The notes beneath the pieces were generated by a model, which made no database searches, was not told the DNA's origin, and saw nothing but the letters and a program-made list of their open reading frames with translations. DNA of 64,000 nt. Source: Stemphylium vesicarium. Lineage: Eukaryota; Ascomycota; Dothideomycetes; Pleosporales; Pleosporaceae. Location: NCBI GenBank assembly GCA_004380135.1, contig QXCR01000001.1, forward strand, positions 558,001-622,000, given 5' to 3'. The position numbers and the translations under genes were made by a program. Below, piece by piece: positions 32,670 through 44,932 of the stretch; position 1 is the first letter of the stretch; every line of letters begins with the position of its first letter.

Positions 32670-33908
32670 ATGGCCCATACGACACTAACAGTGGCACCGC
32701 CACTTGCAACCTCGCCCATCGGAAGGACAGCGTCGCCATTCATGAACCCTCGATCACCTCCGTGTACACCAACCAAGACGGCTGAGTTATGGGACGAGTA
32801 CGAGAAGCTAGCGCTTGAGAAAGCGAAAGAGAGAGATGGGACTGCACATTTATACCGAACTCAGCTCGCATCAGCTCTGGAGGTCAGCAGGCCGCGTGAG
32901 TGCAGAGACAGTTCAAGGTCGAGTTTCGACTTCCGGTTCAGACGCGCACATGCTGCAACACCATCAACCACCGTGTCTGTCTGCAAGACATGTCAACATC
33001 CCATCATCTACGCCTCCGGTATCTGCGAACGCTGCATAAAAACGATCGTGTTCCCTTCAGCTGCGGGCGAGACAACACCACCTCTTAGCCCTGCTGCCCG
33101 CAACTTCGGCGTCACGGACCTCCAAGAACTCCATAGGACTTCATCAAAAGAGGATGTAATTATTCCTACATCTACCTCTCCTAAGCGTGCATCGTACTGC
33201 CCGCTGCCATCCCACCTAGTCGACACCTCGAGCCGCGTCTCTTCAGTACACTCATCGTTGGATCAAGAAGTCACCTCTGCACCCATGCGCCGAAGGAAGA
33301 CATCCCTAACCGATCCCAACGAGCCATTTCTCCGACTACACACCGCCCAACTGCCATACACTCTACGTTCGCCACTCAACTCGCCTCCTATGACGCCAAC
33401 AACTCCACCCTGGACAACCCAGTCGCAATGTTCCACCCGACGCTCCAGCCTGGCCAACGTGACAATGCTACCCAAGCCATGCTACCCCCACGCACGTAAT
33501 GACAGCGGCACACTATCTGAATTCGGCACAATCTACCAAACCGTCTCCACAACCACAACCCCACCAGCAAGCCTCCATCGCTTCGGCTACCCACTGCAAA
33601 ACCAAACCAGCGCATGGGATGACTGGGACAGCGACGAAGAGGCCGAAAAAGCCGGTATCTCATCCTGGATGGGGCGGCGCAGAAACAAGAGCCGAGCAGG
33701 CAAGAGCAGCATAGACGGCTGCGAGAGCTCGGGCGAAGAGACGAGAAAGACGCGCAAGAGCAAAGACGACAAGGCCGAGCGAACTAGGATGGAAGTCGCT
33801 GAGATTGCGCGAACTGAGCGCGTCAACACTCAGAGTAAAGAAAAACCGAGACGACAGAAACCCAGTGGGTTTGTTAGGGCTCTTAGCTGTGGATGCAGTG
33901 CGGAGTGA
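32670..33908 (+). CDS. Hypothetical Ser/Pro/Thr-rich protein with a CxxC zinc-ribbon-like element
   Basis: One open frame of 412 codons. I do not recognise the family. An N-terminal proline/threonine-rich segment leads to a charged helix (ELWDEYEKLALEKAKER). A short cysteine element follows near residue 106, CKTC and CERC separated by about a dozen residues around HPIIYASGI, which could bind one zinc. The remainder is low in complexity, with many SP and TP sites, an acidic WDDWDSDEEAE segment, and a basic C-terminus ending in CGC. It reads like a regulated, largely disordered scaffold. ATG 32670 is chosen because it has A at -3 and is the first methionine of the frame. Confidence 0.65.
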   Translation: MAHTTLTVAPPLATSPIGRTASPFMNPRSPPCTPTKTAELWDEYEKLALEKAKERDGTAHLYRTQLASALEVSRPRECRDSSRSSFDFRFRRAHAATPSTTVSVCKTCQHPIIYASGICERCIKTIVFPSAAGETTPPLSPAARNFGVTDLQELHRTSSKEDVIIPTSTSPKRASYCPLPSHLVDTSSRVSSVHSSLDQEVTSAPMRRRKTSLTDPNEPFLRLHTAQLPYTLRSPLNSPPMTPTTPPWTTQSQCSTRRSSLANVTMLPKPCYPHARNDSGTLSEFGTIYQTVSTTTTPPASLHRFGYPLQNQTSAWDDWDSDEEAEKAGISSWMGRRRNKSRAGKSSIDGCESSGEETRKTRKSKDDKAERTRMEVAEIARTERVNTQSKEKPRRQKPSGFVRALSCGCSAE

Positions 33909-33950
33909 TTGGCTTGTCTTCTTTCTCTACCACCTTTTGCTTTACCCTTT

Positions 33951-33978
33951 TCTTCTTCTTCTTCTTCTTCTTCTTCTT
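33951..33978 (+). repeat. (CTT)n microsatellite
   Basis: About nine uninterrupted CTT units, 40 bases after the stop codon at 33908. Confidence 0.9.
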
Positions 33979-36900
33979 GCACATTTCTATCACTTACTAT
34001 GCCTTTTTTCCTTTGTCTTCTTCTCTTGCCTATTTAGCGTTTTAGATATACGGAAGCGGGATATACCACGATCAAATGCGTTACAGGCGCTTCATGGGCG
34101 ACAGTACAATAAGGAGAGGGCTCTTTTGCGGGATTTCGCAGAGAGCTCTTCTTGGTAGAACATCTTTTGGGGTTTTTCTTTCTTCGCCTGTTTTTTTTTT
34201 GGATACAGCTTGTCAACACGACACGCACAATTACTACCACCAGTACCACTGCTTCATAACAGCAACAACACCTTTTTCTTTAGTCTTCTGCTTCGAGGCC
34301 TCTAGAACGGCGGTTTGGGAGGGAAATTTAGATCAAAGACCTTTGGTCATACAGGAAGGGCAGACGGATCATATACTAGTAGAATACATATACATTTTAT
34401 CAACACACTCATTGTTTTACCTACTTTCCGCGAGATATGACGTATTCAACTGCAAGAATGCATGTTCGAAACAATGCGTTAACCCCATTCCTTGACGATC
34501 TCTTAGTATATCGGACATATTCTGGCCACATAGCCCACACCACGTCCATGTCTTTCTTCTCCTGTCATCCTACCAGCAACACAAATGACAAATATCGCAG
34601 CACACAAACGCATCCGTCCTCCTCGCTCTCCCTTGTCCCCGATCCCAGCTCTCATCTCCCGCGGTACCGCCCGCCCCCCTCCCCTCCCGTGTAACGCCAA
34701 AATGCGCATAGCCGAGCGGTGTCCCGGCGCCTGGTCGCCCCCAAGCTGGCGTGTATGTAGTGCGAGCAAGTATTTGAGAGAATTGGAGAGATCTGATTCG
34801 AGACCGAGTAAGAGACGGTAGCCTCAGTGTGAATTTCACAAAACTAAGCGCTTTTTTTTTCAGTTTATATGTGTACGTGGATGGTGCAGATTGTAGCGAC
34901 GGCTTCGTGGCCGCTCGATAAATGGCATTGTGACCATGTACCAAGTAAGTACCCCTCTTCCCCTGCGTACAAATGTCGCCAGTGTACAGCCCAACGGATT
35001 GCGCTTTCTTTGCAACGCACCCATGCCATGCCATGCCATGCAACTCCACTCAACAGGAATCAACACAAACTCAACATACGCAAGCACATCTGCACCTCAT
35101 CTCATCTTCGTCTCAAACTACCTCTTCTCATCTACACGGAGAAAGCAGCGCGTACCCGCCCTTATCCCAGTACCACAAGCCTGGGGGCCGAAGCGCCTAG
35201 CCGAAGCGTGTAGCCGAAGAGGCCAAACCAGGCCAGGCGAGGTGGTGCCGCGCGCGAACTTAGATGATGTGTACATACCGATGACCAGAAAGAGTGGCTT
35301 GGGAAGACGAAAGGTGGAGGCTTTTCGTGTAACGTTTGTGTAAAAAAATTTGGGCGCGATTGTTGAGGAGGATTGGGGCTGGGGGTCATGTTTGATCGCC
35401 GTGGGTGTGGCATGGTGGCAGCTACAACTACAGCTACGGCTGCGTTGGAAGCGATGGGTGTACAAGATGCGCGGCTGGGTAACGGTGGGTTTTCGTTGGC
35501 ATGATGGCGGTTTGGTCACTTGAGGTCTTGAGAGGGAAGAGAGAGGATCGCTGATTGATCACATGAAGTGAACCTCGAAGTATGTAGAGAGGCACGTGAT
35601 TACCATATCCAATGAGGCGGTTGCTGCAACACAGTAATGCAATTGGAGCCGCACGTCCCAAGCGATGTGCGCTTGTAACGGCTGCACCTATAATTGTTTT
35701 AAGGCCATTGGTGTGGCGTGAGAAGTGATTGTCACATGGCGAAGATATGGTCGTCTGAAAAGATCGTCATTCTTGTTAGATATACAGATAGGACTAATGG
35801 TGGTCCTGCATATACTAGTACCCACAACTGTCTTCATTCGAGTTTCGACTTATCTTGTAGAAATGAGCTACACGGAACTTGTTTCGTATGTATTGCCTTG
35901 CAATGCAACAAGAGCGCATATACGAGAGGCGTACCAATCAATCTGCTCGACATGACTCCCTCAATCCTTCATCGGCTGATGCTCGCCAGTCTTAAAATTC
36001 TGCCATCTCAGAAGACGGGTCAAGGCTGCCGTGGGGGCCTCACAGCACAACGGAAGTCGGCATGAATACACTGAGGCTTCATCGTCAAGATCAAGGGCGG
36101 TGAAAAATAGTTTGCCTTTCTGAGGGAGGAATGACGGGATCAATAGAACCTCGCATGAGTGTGCAGTATAAGCGAGGACTTGCGCCCCAGAAGAAGCCAA
36201 TCCACCGTCATGGTGTGCTAGGAGCTGCACACGTGAGAATTATTTCCTCGTATCCACTTCCAGTGATATTGGATGGAGGCGGTTGATGTGCCGCTCGGCG
36301 TTTCGTTCGTGAAGCGAGTTTGTTCATAACCGGTCGCCCTGCGTGTCCGGATAATTTACCGTACCCACTGCGATTGTCAATGACTTCTTCGGTCTTGGTG
36401 AGCTAGAGCGGGAAAAGAACGGTTGCAAAGCTTGTGAAAGCTTGCGAATGATACGAATCGGGCAGCTGAGCATCCGAAGGAGACGGATGATGTCCGCGGT
36501 TGTTAAGGCCCAACGTTAGTAGCAAGCCATCCAATAGATCAACGCCCGTCGACGACGGATCGAAGCTATGGCGACGGACTGTACCCAAAATCAAGTGCAA
36601 AGGGAATCCAACTACCGACTACATGGCATGCGGGATTAATGGCGCGGCAGGAAGGCTTTTCCCCGGTATTTCGAGATAGGAGAGGCGATTCCGTCGATGG
36701 CGCTGGGAAAGATCGGCGAGATGGGGAAAAGGAAAAGACGAAACGCGTTCGAGAAGGAGGTCGAAGACCAAGCAAAGAACAAACCGCCCAAGACGTCCCA
36801 GGGCACCCCGGGAGGGTCGGATGGCAGCGAAAATCAAAAATAAATAAATAAGAAAAATCGGCCAAATTTTGGCAGGTCGGTGTCGGTGGTAATAATGAAG

Positions 36901-38389
36901 GCATGACAGGTCAAACATGGTGGAGGCGGTCAGACTTGGCAGGTGGTGTATGTACGAAGGGCTATCGCTATCAGCATGGAGGAGGTAATTTCCCCCAGTA
37001 CGAAGCTTCATATCCTAATACGTGAAGGGTGAAGGCCTTGCATCATAAGTGCTGATAGCGCTGACAAGCGTCCGCGAGCCATGTCAGTAAAGCTTGTCAA
37101 CAGCAATGTGCCGTGGTCGGGTGTGCGGCAGGGTCGTGAGGGGAGACAGCCCACTTGGAAGACTAGCTGCATGAATGGTCTGTGTGGGAATACGGGATCG
37201 CTGAGGGTTCGAAAGTCAACGGCGGCGTGGTGGTCGTTGGGCGAAATTTCGACGTGCTTTTGTCGCGGGGGCACTGGCGTCGGCAGTCAGCAGCTGTGGT
37301 GTTGCAACTTGACGTGCGTTCCTGGGCGTTGAGTTTGGTTGACGTAAGACTCTGGGCATGACAGGTGCGCGCGGGCTTGGTGTTCCTTGGTGTTGGTCGC
37401 GACTGCCCCTGACTGAGAGGGCAGAAATGAGGCTAGCCCAAAGTGGGATGTTGTTGTGGGATGCGGTTTCTGGCCGCCATGCCTGGCTGGGCTAGCGGGG
37501 ACTCGCGGCTGCAATTTCTTTCACGCCACCCAGTATGCGCTTGAAGCTTAGTTGGGAAGCGAAGGCTTGACCTCGTCCGGTGGCTTGGTGACAGCGCTCC
37601 GACGTTGCAAAGGACGATCGCCGTCGTCGCCCTGGGCTTCGTGTTGGCGTTGATAGCCTTATTGCTGCGTTCCACCTTTTACGAGCCCGCGTGAAGACAA
37701 GTTCCGCCATTCTCCACACTTAAATCGCTCGCTAGGTCCAGCGGCTGCCGCTTTCCGTCGAGCAAGGCGGTGATGAGCTTCGCGAGCCAATCCTGAGGGC
37801 TAGAAATAGAAAAGCGACGGGGCCAATCCCCGCGATGATCCTGCCGCCCTGGGCTAGCATTGGCTGACGGGACATGGTACTTGCCGCGCTTGCCCCTTAG
37901 GGCTATCCCGAGCAATACCGTCATTGGCCGGGGCGTCAAAATGTGTGCCTGGTGTCTTCCTTTTACGGCCCTTCACGGCCGAGGCGATGACTAGCATGGC
38001 TGAAGGCCCTCGTATACGCGGTTTCGACACAGGTACTTCAGCCCACGCTTGCCCGCCTTCTGCTTCCCACCTCCATCGCTGTAGGCACATCTCAAGCTTC
38101 CTGCCTTCAGCCCCTCATTCTTTAATCACACTCGCTCGGCTCTACGCCTGTCGGACTGCTGTCACTCGTTTCCAGCAGCCTTCAACCCATACTCCTACGC
38201 CCTATCCACTAATACTTAATTGTTTTTGCCTTGCAGGTATGTTCTTCCCTTGCAAAGTCTGGTGCTACCGAGAACCGGCCGTCGTTCCCCGCATGCGTTG
38301 CCATGCAGCTTATTGCTAGCCTCCCGCTTTGGTTGCGCAGCGACACCAACCTCGCCATCACACGCCTCGTGTTAGCAATACCCATCACC

Positions 38390-38396
38390 TATATAT
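38390..38396 (+). promoter_or_regulatory. TATA-like element of the glyoxal oxidase gene
   Basis: TATATAT about 145 bases upstream of the start codon at 38539, followed by a CT-rich leader, a common arrangement for strongly expressed fungal secreted-protein genes. Confidence 0.4.
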
Positions 38397-38538
38397 CCAT
38401 GCTACTTGTGCACTGGATGCCCTCGCTCACTTCTACCTTCATATCATTGTAATCTCTTCAACCTGGCCTGCGGTTCAATGAGCATCTGATTCTCCTGCTC
38501 AATTGGCTTACACTTTCGTTTCCAGGTAAACCTCCATT

Positions 38539-41050
38539 ATGAGGGCTACCCTTTTCGGCCTTGGCGCCCTCGCTGGCCTGGCCTCGGCAAACATCAACTT
38601 CGAGTGGGTGAACCCTACTTGTCAGTTCAACACGACCCTCGTCAACCGCTGCTTGACGGGCCAGCACTGCACCCCTCATAACACGTAAGTCGACCAACGC
38701 ACATGAAGCAGAGCCAAGTTTACCAACACCCTGCAGTTGCGTCCCTGACGACAAGAGCCCCTACTCCAAGATCGCCTCTCGCTCTTCTCTCCGCGTTGTT
38801 CCCTCCAAGCGCCAGGCGGCCAAGTACTCGCAGGATGGCAAGTGCGGTCCTCAGAACGGCAACTTGCTCTGCGACGCTAAGAGCACCGTCTACTCGGGAA
38901 CCTGCTGCTCACAATACGGTTGGTGCGGCTCTACCCCAGCTCACTGCGGCGAGACGTGCCAGTCTGGCTGCGACAACAAGGCTCCTGCTCCTCAGCCGTC
39001 TGTAGTCAAGCCCGCTGGCTCCAAGGCTAGGGACGACGGTCGTTGCGGAAAGGACTTTGGCGGCGCCACTTGCGATGCCAACGGTGCCTTTGGTGGTTGC
39101 TGCTCGTCTTACGGATACTGCGGTAAGACCGACGGTCACTGCCTCAAGGCCAACGGCTGCCAGAACGGCTGCAAGGGTGACGCTACCCCTGCTAAGACTA
39201 CCTCTCTCGCCGCCCCCGCTATCAGCCGTCCTCCTTCCACCACCACCTCCGGCGAACCTGTTCTCGGTAAGCCCCATGCCTCAACCGCTGTTGACACCAG
39301 GGCCACTGGTGTTCCCACCACCGATGGAAGCTGTGGAGCCAAGTTTGGCAACACCGTCTGCGGTGACTGGGCCCAAGGCAGCTGCTGCAGCATGTACGGT
39401 TACTGCGGTAACTCCACCTCCCACTGCGGTGAAGGTTGCCAGAGCGGACCCTGTGTCAATGCTCCTAGCGTTCCCGCCCCCGCCGCCAGCCCTGCGCCTG
39501 CTGCCGCTAAGCCTGGAAGCATTGCGCTCAAGGGCCGCTCTGGTGTCCCGGTTATGCACGCTGGTCTCATGCCCAACGGTCGTGTTGTCTTCCTGGACAA
39601 GGTCGAGAACTACACCGAGATGAAGCTCCCCAACGGCCAGTATGCTTACTCTGCCGAATGGGACCCGGCCACTGGCAAATTGGCTCCCCTCGCCTACAAG
39701 ACCAACGCTTTCTGCTCCGGTGGTATCTTCCTTGCCGATGGTCGCTTCGTTTCTCTCGGTGGTAACGCTCCTCTTGACTTCATTGACCCCACCGTTGGTG
39801 ATGGTTTCAGGGGAATCCGAATCCTTGAGCGCAAGGAGGATGGCTCCATGAACGGCAACAACTGGGTCGAGCCTGGCACCCAGCTCGACACCCCTCGCTG
39901 GTACGCATCCGTCCAGATCATGCCCGACGATTCCATCTTTGTCGCATCCGGATCCAAGAACGGCCTCGACCCTAGCAAGCCCGAGAACAACAACCCCACC
40001 TACGAGATCCTGAACGCTGATGGTACCCCCCGCGGCAAGAGCTACAACATGGAAATCCTCAGCAAGAACCAGCCCTACTACATGTACCCCTTCATGCACT
40101 TGATGAAGGATGGCAACGTCTTCGTCCAAGTCGCCAAGTCTGCTGAGATCTTCAAGGTTGAGACTGGCACCGTCGTCCGCAAGTTCGCTGACCTCCCTGG
40201 TACCTACCGTACTTACCCCAACACTGGTGGTTCCGTCATGCTTCCTCTGTCCAGCGCCAACGACTACAACCCCGATATCATCATCTGCGGTGGTGGCCCT
40301 TACCAGGATATCACTGCTCCCGCTGACCCGTCGTGCGGCCGCATCAGGCCCCTTGACGCCAACCCAGAGTGGGAGATGGACTCTATGCCCGAAGGCCGTG
40401 GTATGGTTGAGGGAACTCTTCTTCCTGACGGTACCGTCGTCTGGGTTAACGGTGCTCAAGAGGGTGCTCAGGGTTTCGGTGTCGCTCGTGACCCCTCCCT
40501 CGAGGTCCTCCTTTACGACCCGAACCAGCCCAAGGGCAAGCGTTTCACCACGGGCCCCAAGTCCACCATTGCCCGTCTCTACCACAGTGTTGCTCTCCTT
40601 CTGCTTGACGGTACTCTGCTCATCACTGGTTCCAACCCCGTTGAGCAGCCCATCCTCCAGCCCACCGCCCAGAACCCATTCGTCACTGAGTTCCGCAACG
40701 AGATCTACACTCCTCCTTACCTCCAGGGCAACCCCACCCGTCCTTCCAACGTTGTCATCTCCAACAAGAGCCCCAGGGTCGGATCCACTTTCAACATCAA
40801 GTTCAACGCCCCCGCCAACGCCAAGAACGTCAAGATCTCCCTCTACTACGGTGGATTCGTCACCCACTCCCTCCACATGGGTCACCGTATGATCTTCCTT
40901 GACAACACGGGCTTCAAGGCCAACGTCAAGGCTCAGAGCCTCACCGTCACCATGCCTCCCAACAAGGCTATTGCCCCTGCTGGTCCTTACGTCATCTACG
41001 TTGTCGTTGACGGTGTTCCCGCCATGGGTCAGTTCGTCCACGTCTCATAA
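38539..41050 (+). CDS. Secreted glyoxal oxidase (AA5_1) with three chitin-binding (CBM18) domains
   Basis: Copper-radical oxidase that oxidises small aldehydes to acids and makes H2O2 outside the cell. Exons are 38539-38684 and 38737-41050, giving about 819 aa. Residues 1-18 are a signal peptide (LFGLGALAGLASA). Three cysteine-rich hevein-type modules follow at roughly 80-125, 146-190 and 243-287, each with a CCSxYGxCG core. The oxidase region starts near 305 and ends in a DUF1929-type domain. Key residues fit the family: Cys375 (AFCSGG) and Tyr438 (RWYAS) for the Tyr-Cys cofactor, Tyr664-His665 (LYHS) and His759 (VTHS) as copper ligands, with spacing close to Phanerochaete GLOX. The chitin modules should tether peroxide production to cell walls. 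Codons are strongly biased to C-ending forms, suggesting high expression. Confidence 0.93.
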
Positions 41051-41390
41051 GCGATGGATGAATGTTGTACGTATCTGACGGGTGGATGACAATTTTTAAA
41101 TGCGGATACCATTTCTTGTACAGTCCTTAGTGCATAGGTTGTTTAATCCCTTGTACGATCATTATTCTGCCATGTTGAGGTGGAAGTGAGCTAGATGTAG
41201 GGGTGCATGGTTACGCATGGCCTCGAGTAGCAATCAATCAATAAACAAACATCATACCGGTGTAGTCTTTGAAATGTTGCTTGTTTACTTTTCTCGTGAT
41301 TCGTGTTTCATGTGCATTCTCGTAGTTTCTTCTGCAAGCCTCTTCTCACGCCTGCAGGAGATGAAGCATGGGCTTGTGCTTAAGACCGCT
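41051..41390 (+). other. Convergent 3' flank
   Basis: 3' flank of the glyoxal oxidase and of the disrupted gene on the other strand. Nothing else seen. Confidence 0.5.
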
Positions 41391-42267
41391 CTAGTCCTCT
41401 GCGCCACGCTCTTCGCCCTCGACCCCAGCTTTCTTCGCCTCGCTGTCCAGACCGTCTTGGTTCCGCCGCTTAGCACCCGCAGCGAGGTTCTCAGCCTTTC
41501 CTTTACCCTTGCCCTTACCAGCCTCGTCCTCCTCGTCCCCTTTCTCCTTCCCATTCCTCTCCATCTCCCCACTCCAAATCTTAGCCCTCCTCCCCGGCCT
41601 ACCATCCTGCCAATCCACCGAACCCGCAATAAGCAGTGCGTGATATCTATTCTTCAACCCTTGCATCTCTTATTTGCTGACTCCGCCTTTTCCTGCCTTG
41701 TTGCCTTGACCTTGTTGTTTTTGTTGGTCTTGGTGTTGCTGCTGTTGACTCAATGCCTCGAACATGTCGCTCAACAGGTCGCGCATGGCGGGGGCTTCGG
41801 CGCGGGGTTCGGAGAGGGCGTCTTCCATTACTGCGATTTTCTGTTTGAGGGGTTTGACGTCTGTGTTGGCGGTGGCGGTAGATGGCGAGGGAAGAGCAGA
41901 AGTGGCAGAAGTGGAAGAAGTAGAAGCAGATGGAGACTGGGAGGTCCGGATGGGGAGATTAGCTGTGGCTGTCGAAGTAGTATCCATATCCATATCCACA
42001 TCCACGTCCTTCAATCCCTTCACCTCCCCACTGACCCTCTCCAACTCAGCGCGCAAACTTGCATTCACACGACACGCGGAACCCTTCCTCGGCAAGCTCC
42101 TGAGGTGTGCCATGGTTTGCGAGGCGCGTGCGGATGCGCTGGGTGCCAATGTCGTCCTCCATGGGTGAGGATGAGCGCAGTTTGCGGGTGTAAGGGAGAG
42201 ACTGTTTGATTGCGCCGTTGAGGGCCTTGTTGCTGAGGCGGGTGTTCTGTTGCGCTGGACGTGGCAT
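41391..42267 (-). pseudogene. Disrupted or unusually spliced gene of unknown function
   Basis: Three minus-strand coding stretches look like parts of one protein. The first starts at ATG 42267 and runs through LPYTRKLRSSSP and QRIRTRLANHGTPQELAEEGFRV to about 42090. The second, in another frame, continues with NASLRAELERVSGEVKGL, then an acidic repeat (DVDVDMDMD), a helical segment (PLKQKIAVMEDAL) and a Gln-rich tract, and stops at TAA 41672-41670. The third continues in the same frame after that stop with GLKNRYHALLIAG and a Lys/Glu-rich tail ending at 41391. No standard intron explains the first frame change. A 51-nt GTCAAG...AAG intron could remove the stop but has a poor donor. It may be a decaying gene or contain sequence errors. 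The family is not recognised. Confidence 0.5.
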
Positions 42268-42719
42268 CTGTTGTGTGGTAGCGGGTGGGTAAGAGGAAGA
42301 AAAGAGAGGAGAGTGGGTAGGAAGCAGGTGTTATAGGAAGAGGGGCGTGGATCTCTGTGGGTGCGGTGGATTGATGATTGGATGTGTGGGGATCAAGTGT
42401 TTGCTTTCACTCTGTCGTTGATATTGAATTGGCCTGTGATGGAAACGAAGAGCGAAAATCCGGACCAAAGTGATCTCCCATATGCAAACAAGTACTACTG
42501 AGCCACAGCGAAACTGGCGTTTTTCAATTTGGAAAGTGGTTCATTGTGCTCTGCGTCTGAATGAAGATTTTTGATACAAGTAGCGCCGTTCGTCTTCCGT
42601 CTTCTGTCTTGTGTGTCGACGACGATCCCAAACGCCAATACCAAACGCCGTTTCGTTCTGGTTGCTATGACGCCAACGCCAAACTCCTATTGGTGAGCTT
42701 ACGCTACCATTCAAACCTT
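42268..42719 (-). other. Intergenic, no gene seen
   Basis: Upstream region of the disrupted gene and 3' flank of the DCR2-like gene. No motif stands out. Confidence 0.5.
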
Positions 42720-44473
42720 TCACTGGTTTTCACTTTGCCTAGGCAGAACCTTGCCCGAATCCACAATGATCTGCTGATCTAGCCTCTTGTCGATGTCGCC
42801 ATATTCCAATCTCTTCCATGTGACAATTCGTGCTTGATTCGTGTCGATTTCAAAAACGCGGAGCCGACGGTGAAAGTGGTTGTACCCACCGTAGCCACCA
42901 AAGCCGCTGCCACCTGCGTAACACATCCATATTTCTGGGTCGCCTGTGTCAGCGTCCTTGGATAGCGAGCAGTAATCGTTGACGTGATCGTGACCACATG
43001 AGACGGATTTGACGTTGTATTCGACTAGAGCATCTTTAAAATGGGTGTTGAAAGCAGGGGCTGTGATGGGCTCGGTCCAATTGCCCACCCTCTCGTTGTC
43101 TCTGCCACCGTATTCAGGAAGCGGGATGTGGATGAAAGCCATGTCAAGGTGCTTATGTGTGTAGTGCCTATGCGTCTCCTTCAACCCTTCGGCAGTGGCC
43201 TTGAACCAGTCAATTTGGTTTGGCTTGAGCCAATCGTAACCGCGGTAATGAGTTTCGTCGGGCGAGTAGGAATGCGTGTCGAGGAACCAGAGCGTCAGGG
43301 CTGAGTGCTTGCTGCTATGGGCCTGAATTTCGACAAAGTAGTTACCCACGCCTTCTATTGTGTTCGGGCCGGGTTCGCTGACGGAGTAGGGTAGGGAGTC
43401 GTAGAGATCCATCTGCGCATGGCGCGAGAGGGTACCTTCGTCATCGTGATTGCCAAAGATGGCAGCGTAGGGTATCTTGCGCTCAGCGAGAGGGTCAACG
43501 ATCTTGAACATGGCCTACTGAAGTGTTAGAAATGTTCATTGTAAGATAGAGATAATTGCCTTACGCTTTGAACATCAGGAGCTGTATCGCCGTTGATCTG
43601 GTCGCCGGATAGGACGACCATGTCGGGCTTCTCGTCATCGAGAACCCTCTCAACGAACTCGATCGTTCTAGGGTCAGCATCACAATGCCCGCCGTTCGCG
43701 CCCTTGGGCTCTTCGTCCCTGCATTTTCCAAGCCCAGTACTGAGATGCAGGTCGGAAATCTGCATGATCTTGAACTTGCCATCTTTTCTAATCTTGGGTA
43801 TTGGCTTCTCGAGCTTGGCTGCTGGGCCTCTCCGTATGGTGAGGCGCGGGTCAGTACTGTCCTTGCTGGTTTCCAGGTGTAAAGGTCCGTTCTGAACCAG
43901 GGCCCATCCAGGTCGCGGTTCTACCGCATCAGAGCCAAATAAGATGTCTACGGCTGTTACGGCCTTCTTTGAGTCGCTCGCGTGACGCTTGAGCGACCTT
44001 TTAATCCAGACGCCGGCCGGCCGAGACTCCCACTTTTCGGATGCTTGCGCCTTCTCTCCGATGGATGGGTCGAGTTGGCCAGTGCGAACGTCGACAATGA
44101 CCTTGTCTTCCGTCTGAAGCTCCTCTTCCTTCCTGCGCTTGATGTGCACGTATGCCTTGGTAACCCACCCGGTTCCGAGGTAGAGGTCCTTTTCGATGCG
44201 GTGCCATTTCTTCTGGTCTAGCATACATTTGGAGAGCGGGTTGATAGTCGAGCAGGTTTGCACGGTGATATCGGTGATTACCAGGCCATCGTGGTGGAGT
44301 GGCATATGGCTGTGGACAGATTGGGGGAGGACTCGGTAGCGATTATCTAGGAAGAATACGGTCAAGGAGACGAGTATGGCAAGGGCGATGAGCTGGATGC
44401 CCGTCCGTACCTAGGCCTGTTAGATGCCGCACTGTATGGAGGCTGTTGGTATACATACTATTCGGCGCGTCAT
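42720..44473 (-). CDS. DCR2: DCR2-like calcineurin-type metallophosphoesterase
   Basis: Putative membrane-anchored phosphatase related to yeast Dcr2, which dephosphorylates Ire1 and Sic1 and promotes cell-cycle entry. Proposed exons are 44473-44459, 44410-43565 and 43514-42720, giving about 551 aa (Dcr2 is 578). The spliced N-terminus MTRRIVRTG leads into a hydrophobic anchor (IQLIALAILVSLTVFFL), and a family-specific N-terminal domain follows. The metal-binding motifs appear in order: QISDLH, LSGDQ, FGNHDDEG, HIPLPEY and SCGHDH. All five metallophosphatase blocks are intact, so the protein should be active. The first exon is only 15 nt. The gene is divergent from the TRM61-like gene, with 459 bp between start codons. 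Confidence 0.87.
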
Positions 44474-44932
44474 GGTGGAGGCCGTCGAGGATGCAGGTAA
44501 AGGCTCATGAAGCCAGGGTAGTGTTTAGAATACAAGTGTTCAGCCACAAGATAGACTCATGTCCATGGCATGGCGCTTCTGTTTGGATATCTGAGGTTGC
44601 GAATGTAGAAGAGGCGCAGGCGCATGTGAAGTGCGTGTGGTACTGGCAGCTGTCCTTGGCCCGGACCCTAGCATCAACGACATTGCAGGGATAGTGGAAA
44701 CGCACGAATACGAATGCTCGCGCCGGATACGCCTATATAGAGTGAACTTGGTGGGGAAAGAAGTATGCCAGGCCATTAAATCAAATGCCAAAGCTAGAGA
44801 TTGTTTCAGTAGGATTTGTCCGTCGCCTGCTGCAATCCGCTGTACTCGGTGTCTTGCCCGCCATCTCGGCTCGCTTCGCGCTGCGGAGAAGCCATCACCT
44901 CCGCATCTGCACATCTTTCCTTGTTCAAAACC
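44474..44932 (+). promoter_or_regulatory. Divergent promoter region between DCR2-like and TRM61-like genes
   Basis: 459 bp between two start codons pointing outward, so the promoters must lie within it. A TATATAG-type sequence occurs at about 44734. Open frames on the plus strand here run out of frame with the real TRM61-like start and are not called. Confidence 0.5.

Larger units (their letters stand above)
33909..38538 (+). other. 4.6-kb gene-poor interval upstream of glyoxal oxidase
   Basis: Begins with the pyrimidine-rich 3' flank of the preceding gene, including a CTT microsatellite, and ends with the promoter and leader of the glyoxal oxidase. Between them I see short CATGC repeats (about 35022-35041) and unsupported small frames on both strands. 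No gene, RNA or mobile element could be supported. Confidence 0.5.

Noticed and set aside
39281..41041. 586-codon open frame antisense to the glyoxal oxidase
   Set aside because: It mirrors the strong C-ending codon bias of the sense gene, which removes stop codons on the opposite strand. The translation has no domain-like features, while the sense frame has complete motifs.
41217..42209. 330-codon plus-strand open frame after the glyoxal oxidase
   Set aside because: The translation is a low-complexity Leu/Pro/Ser and Gly/Arg mix. It is antisense to minus-strand segments that look like a real, though broken, protein.
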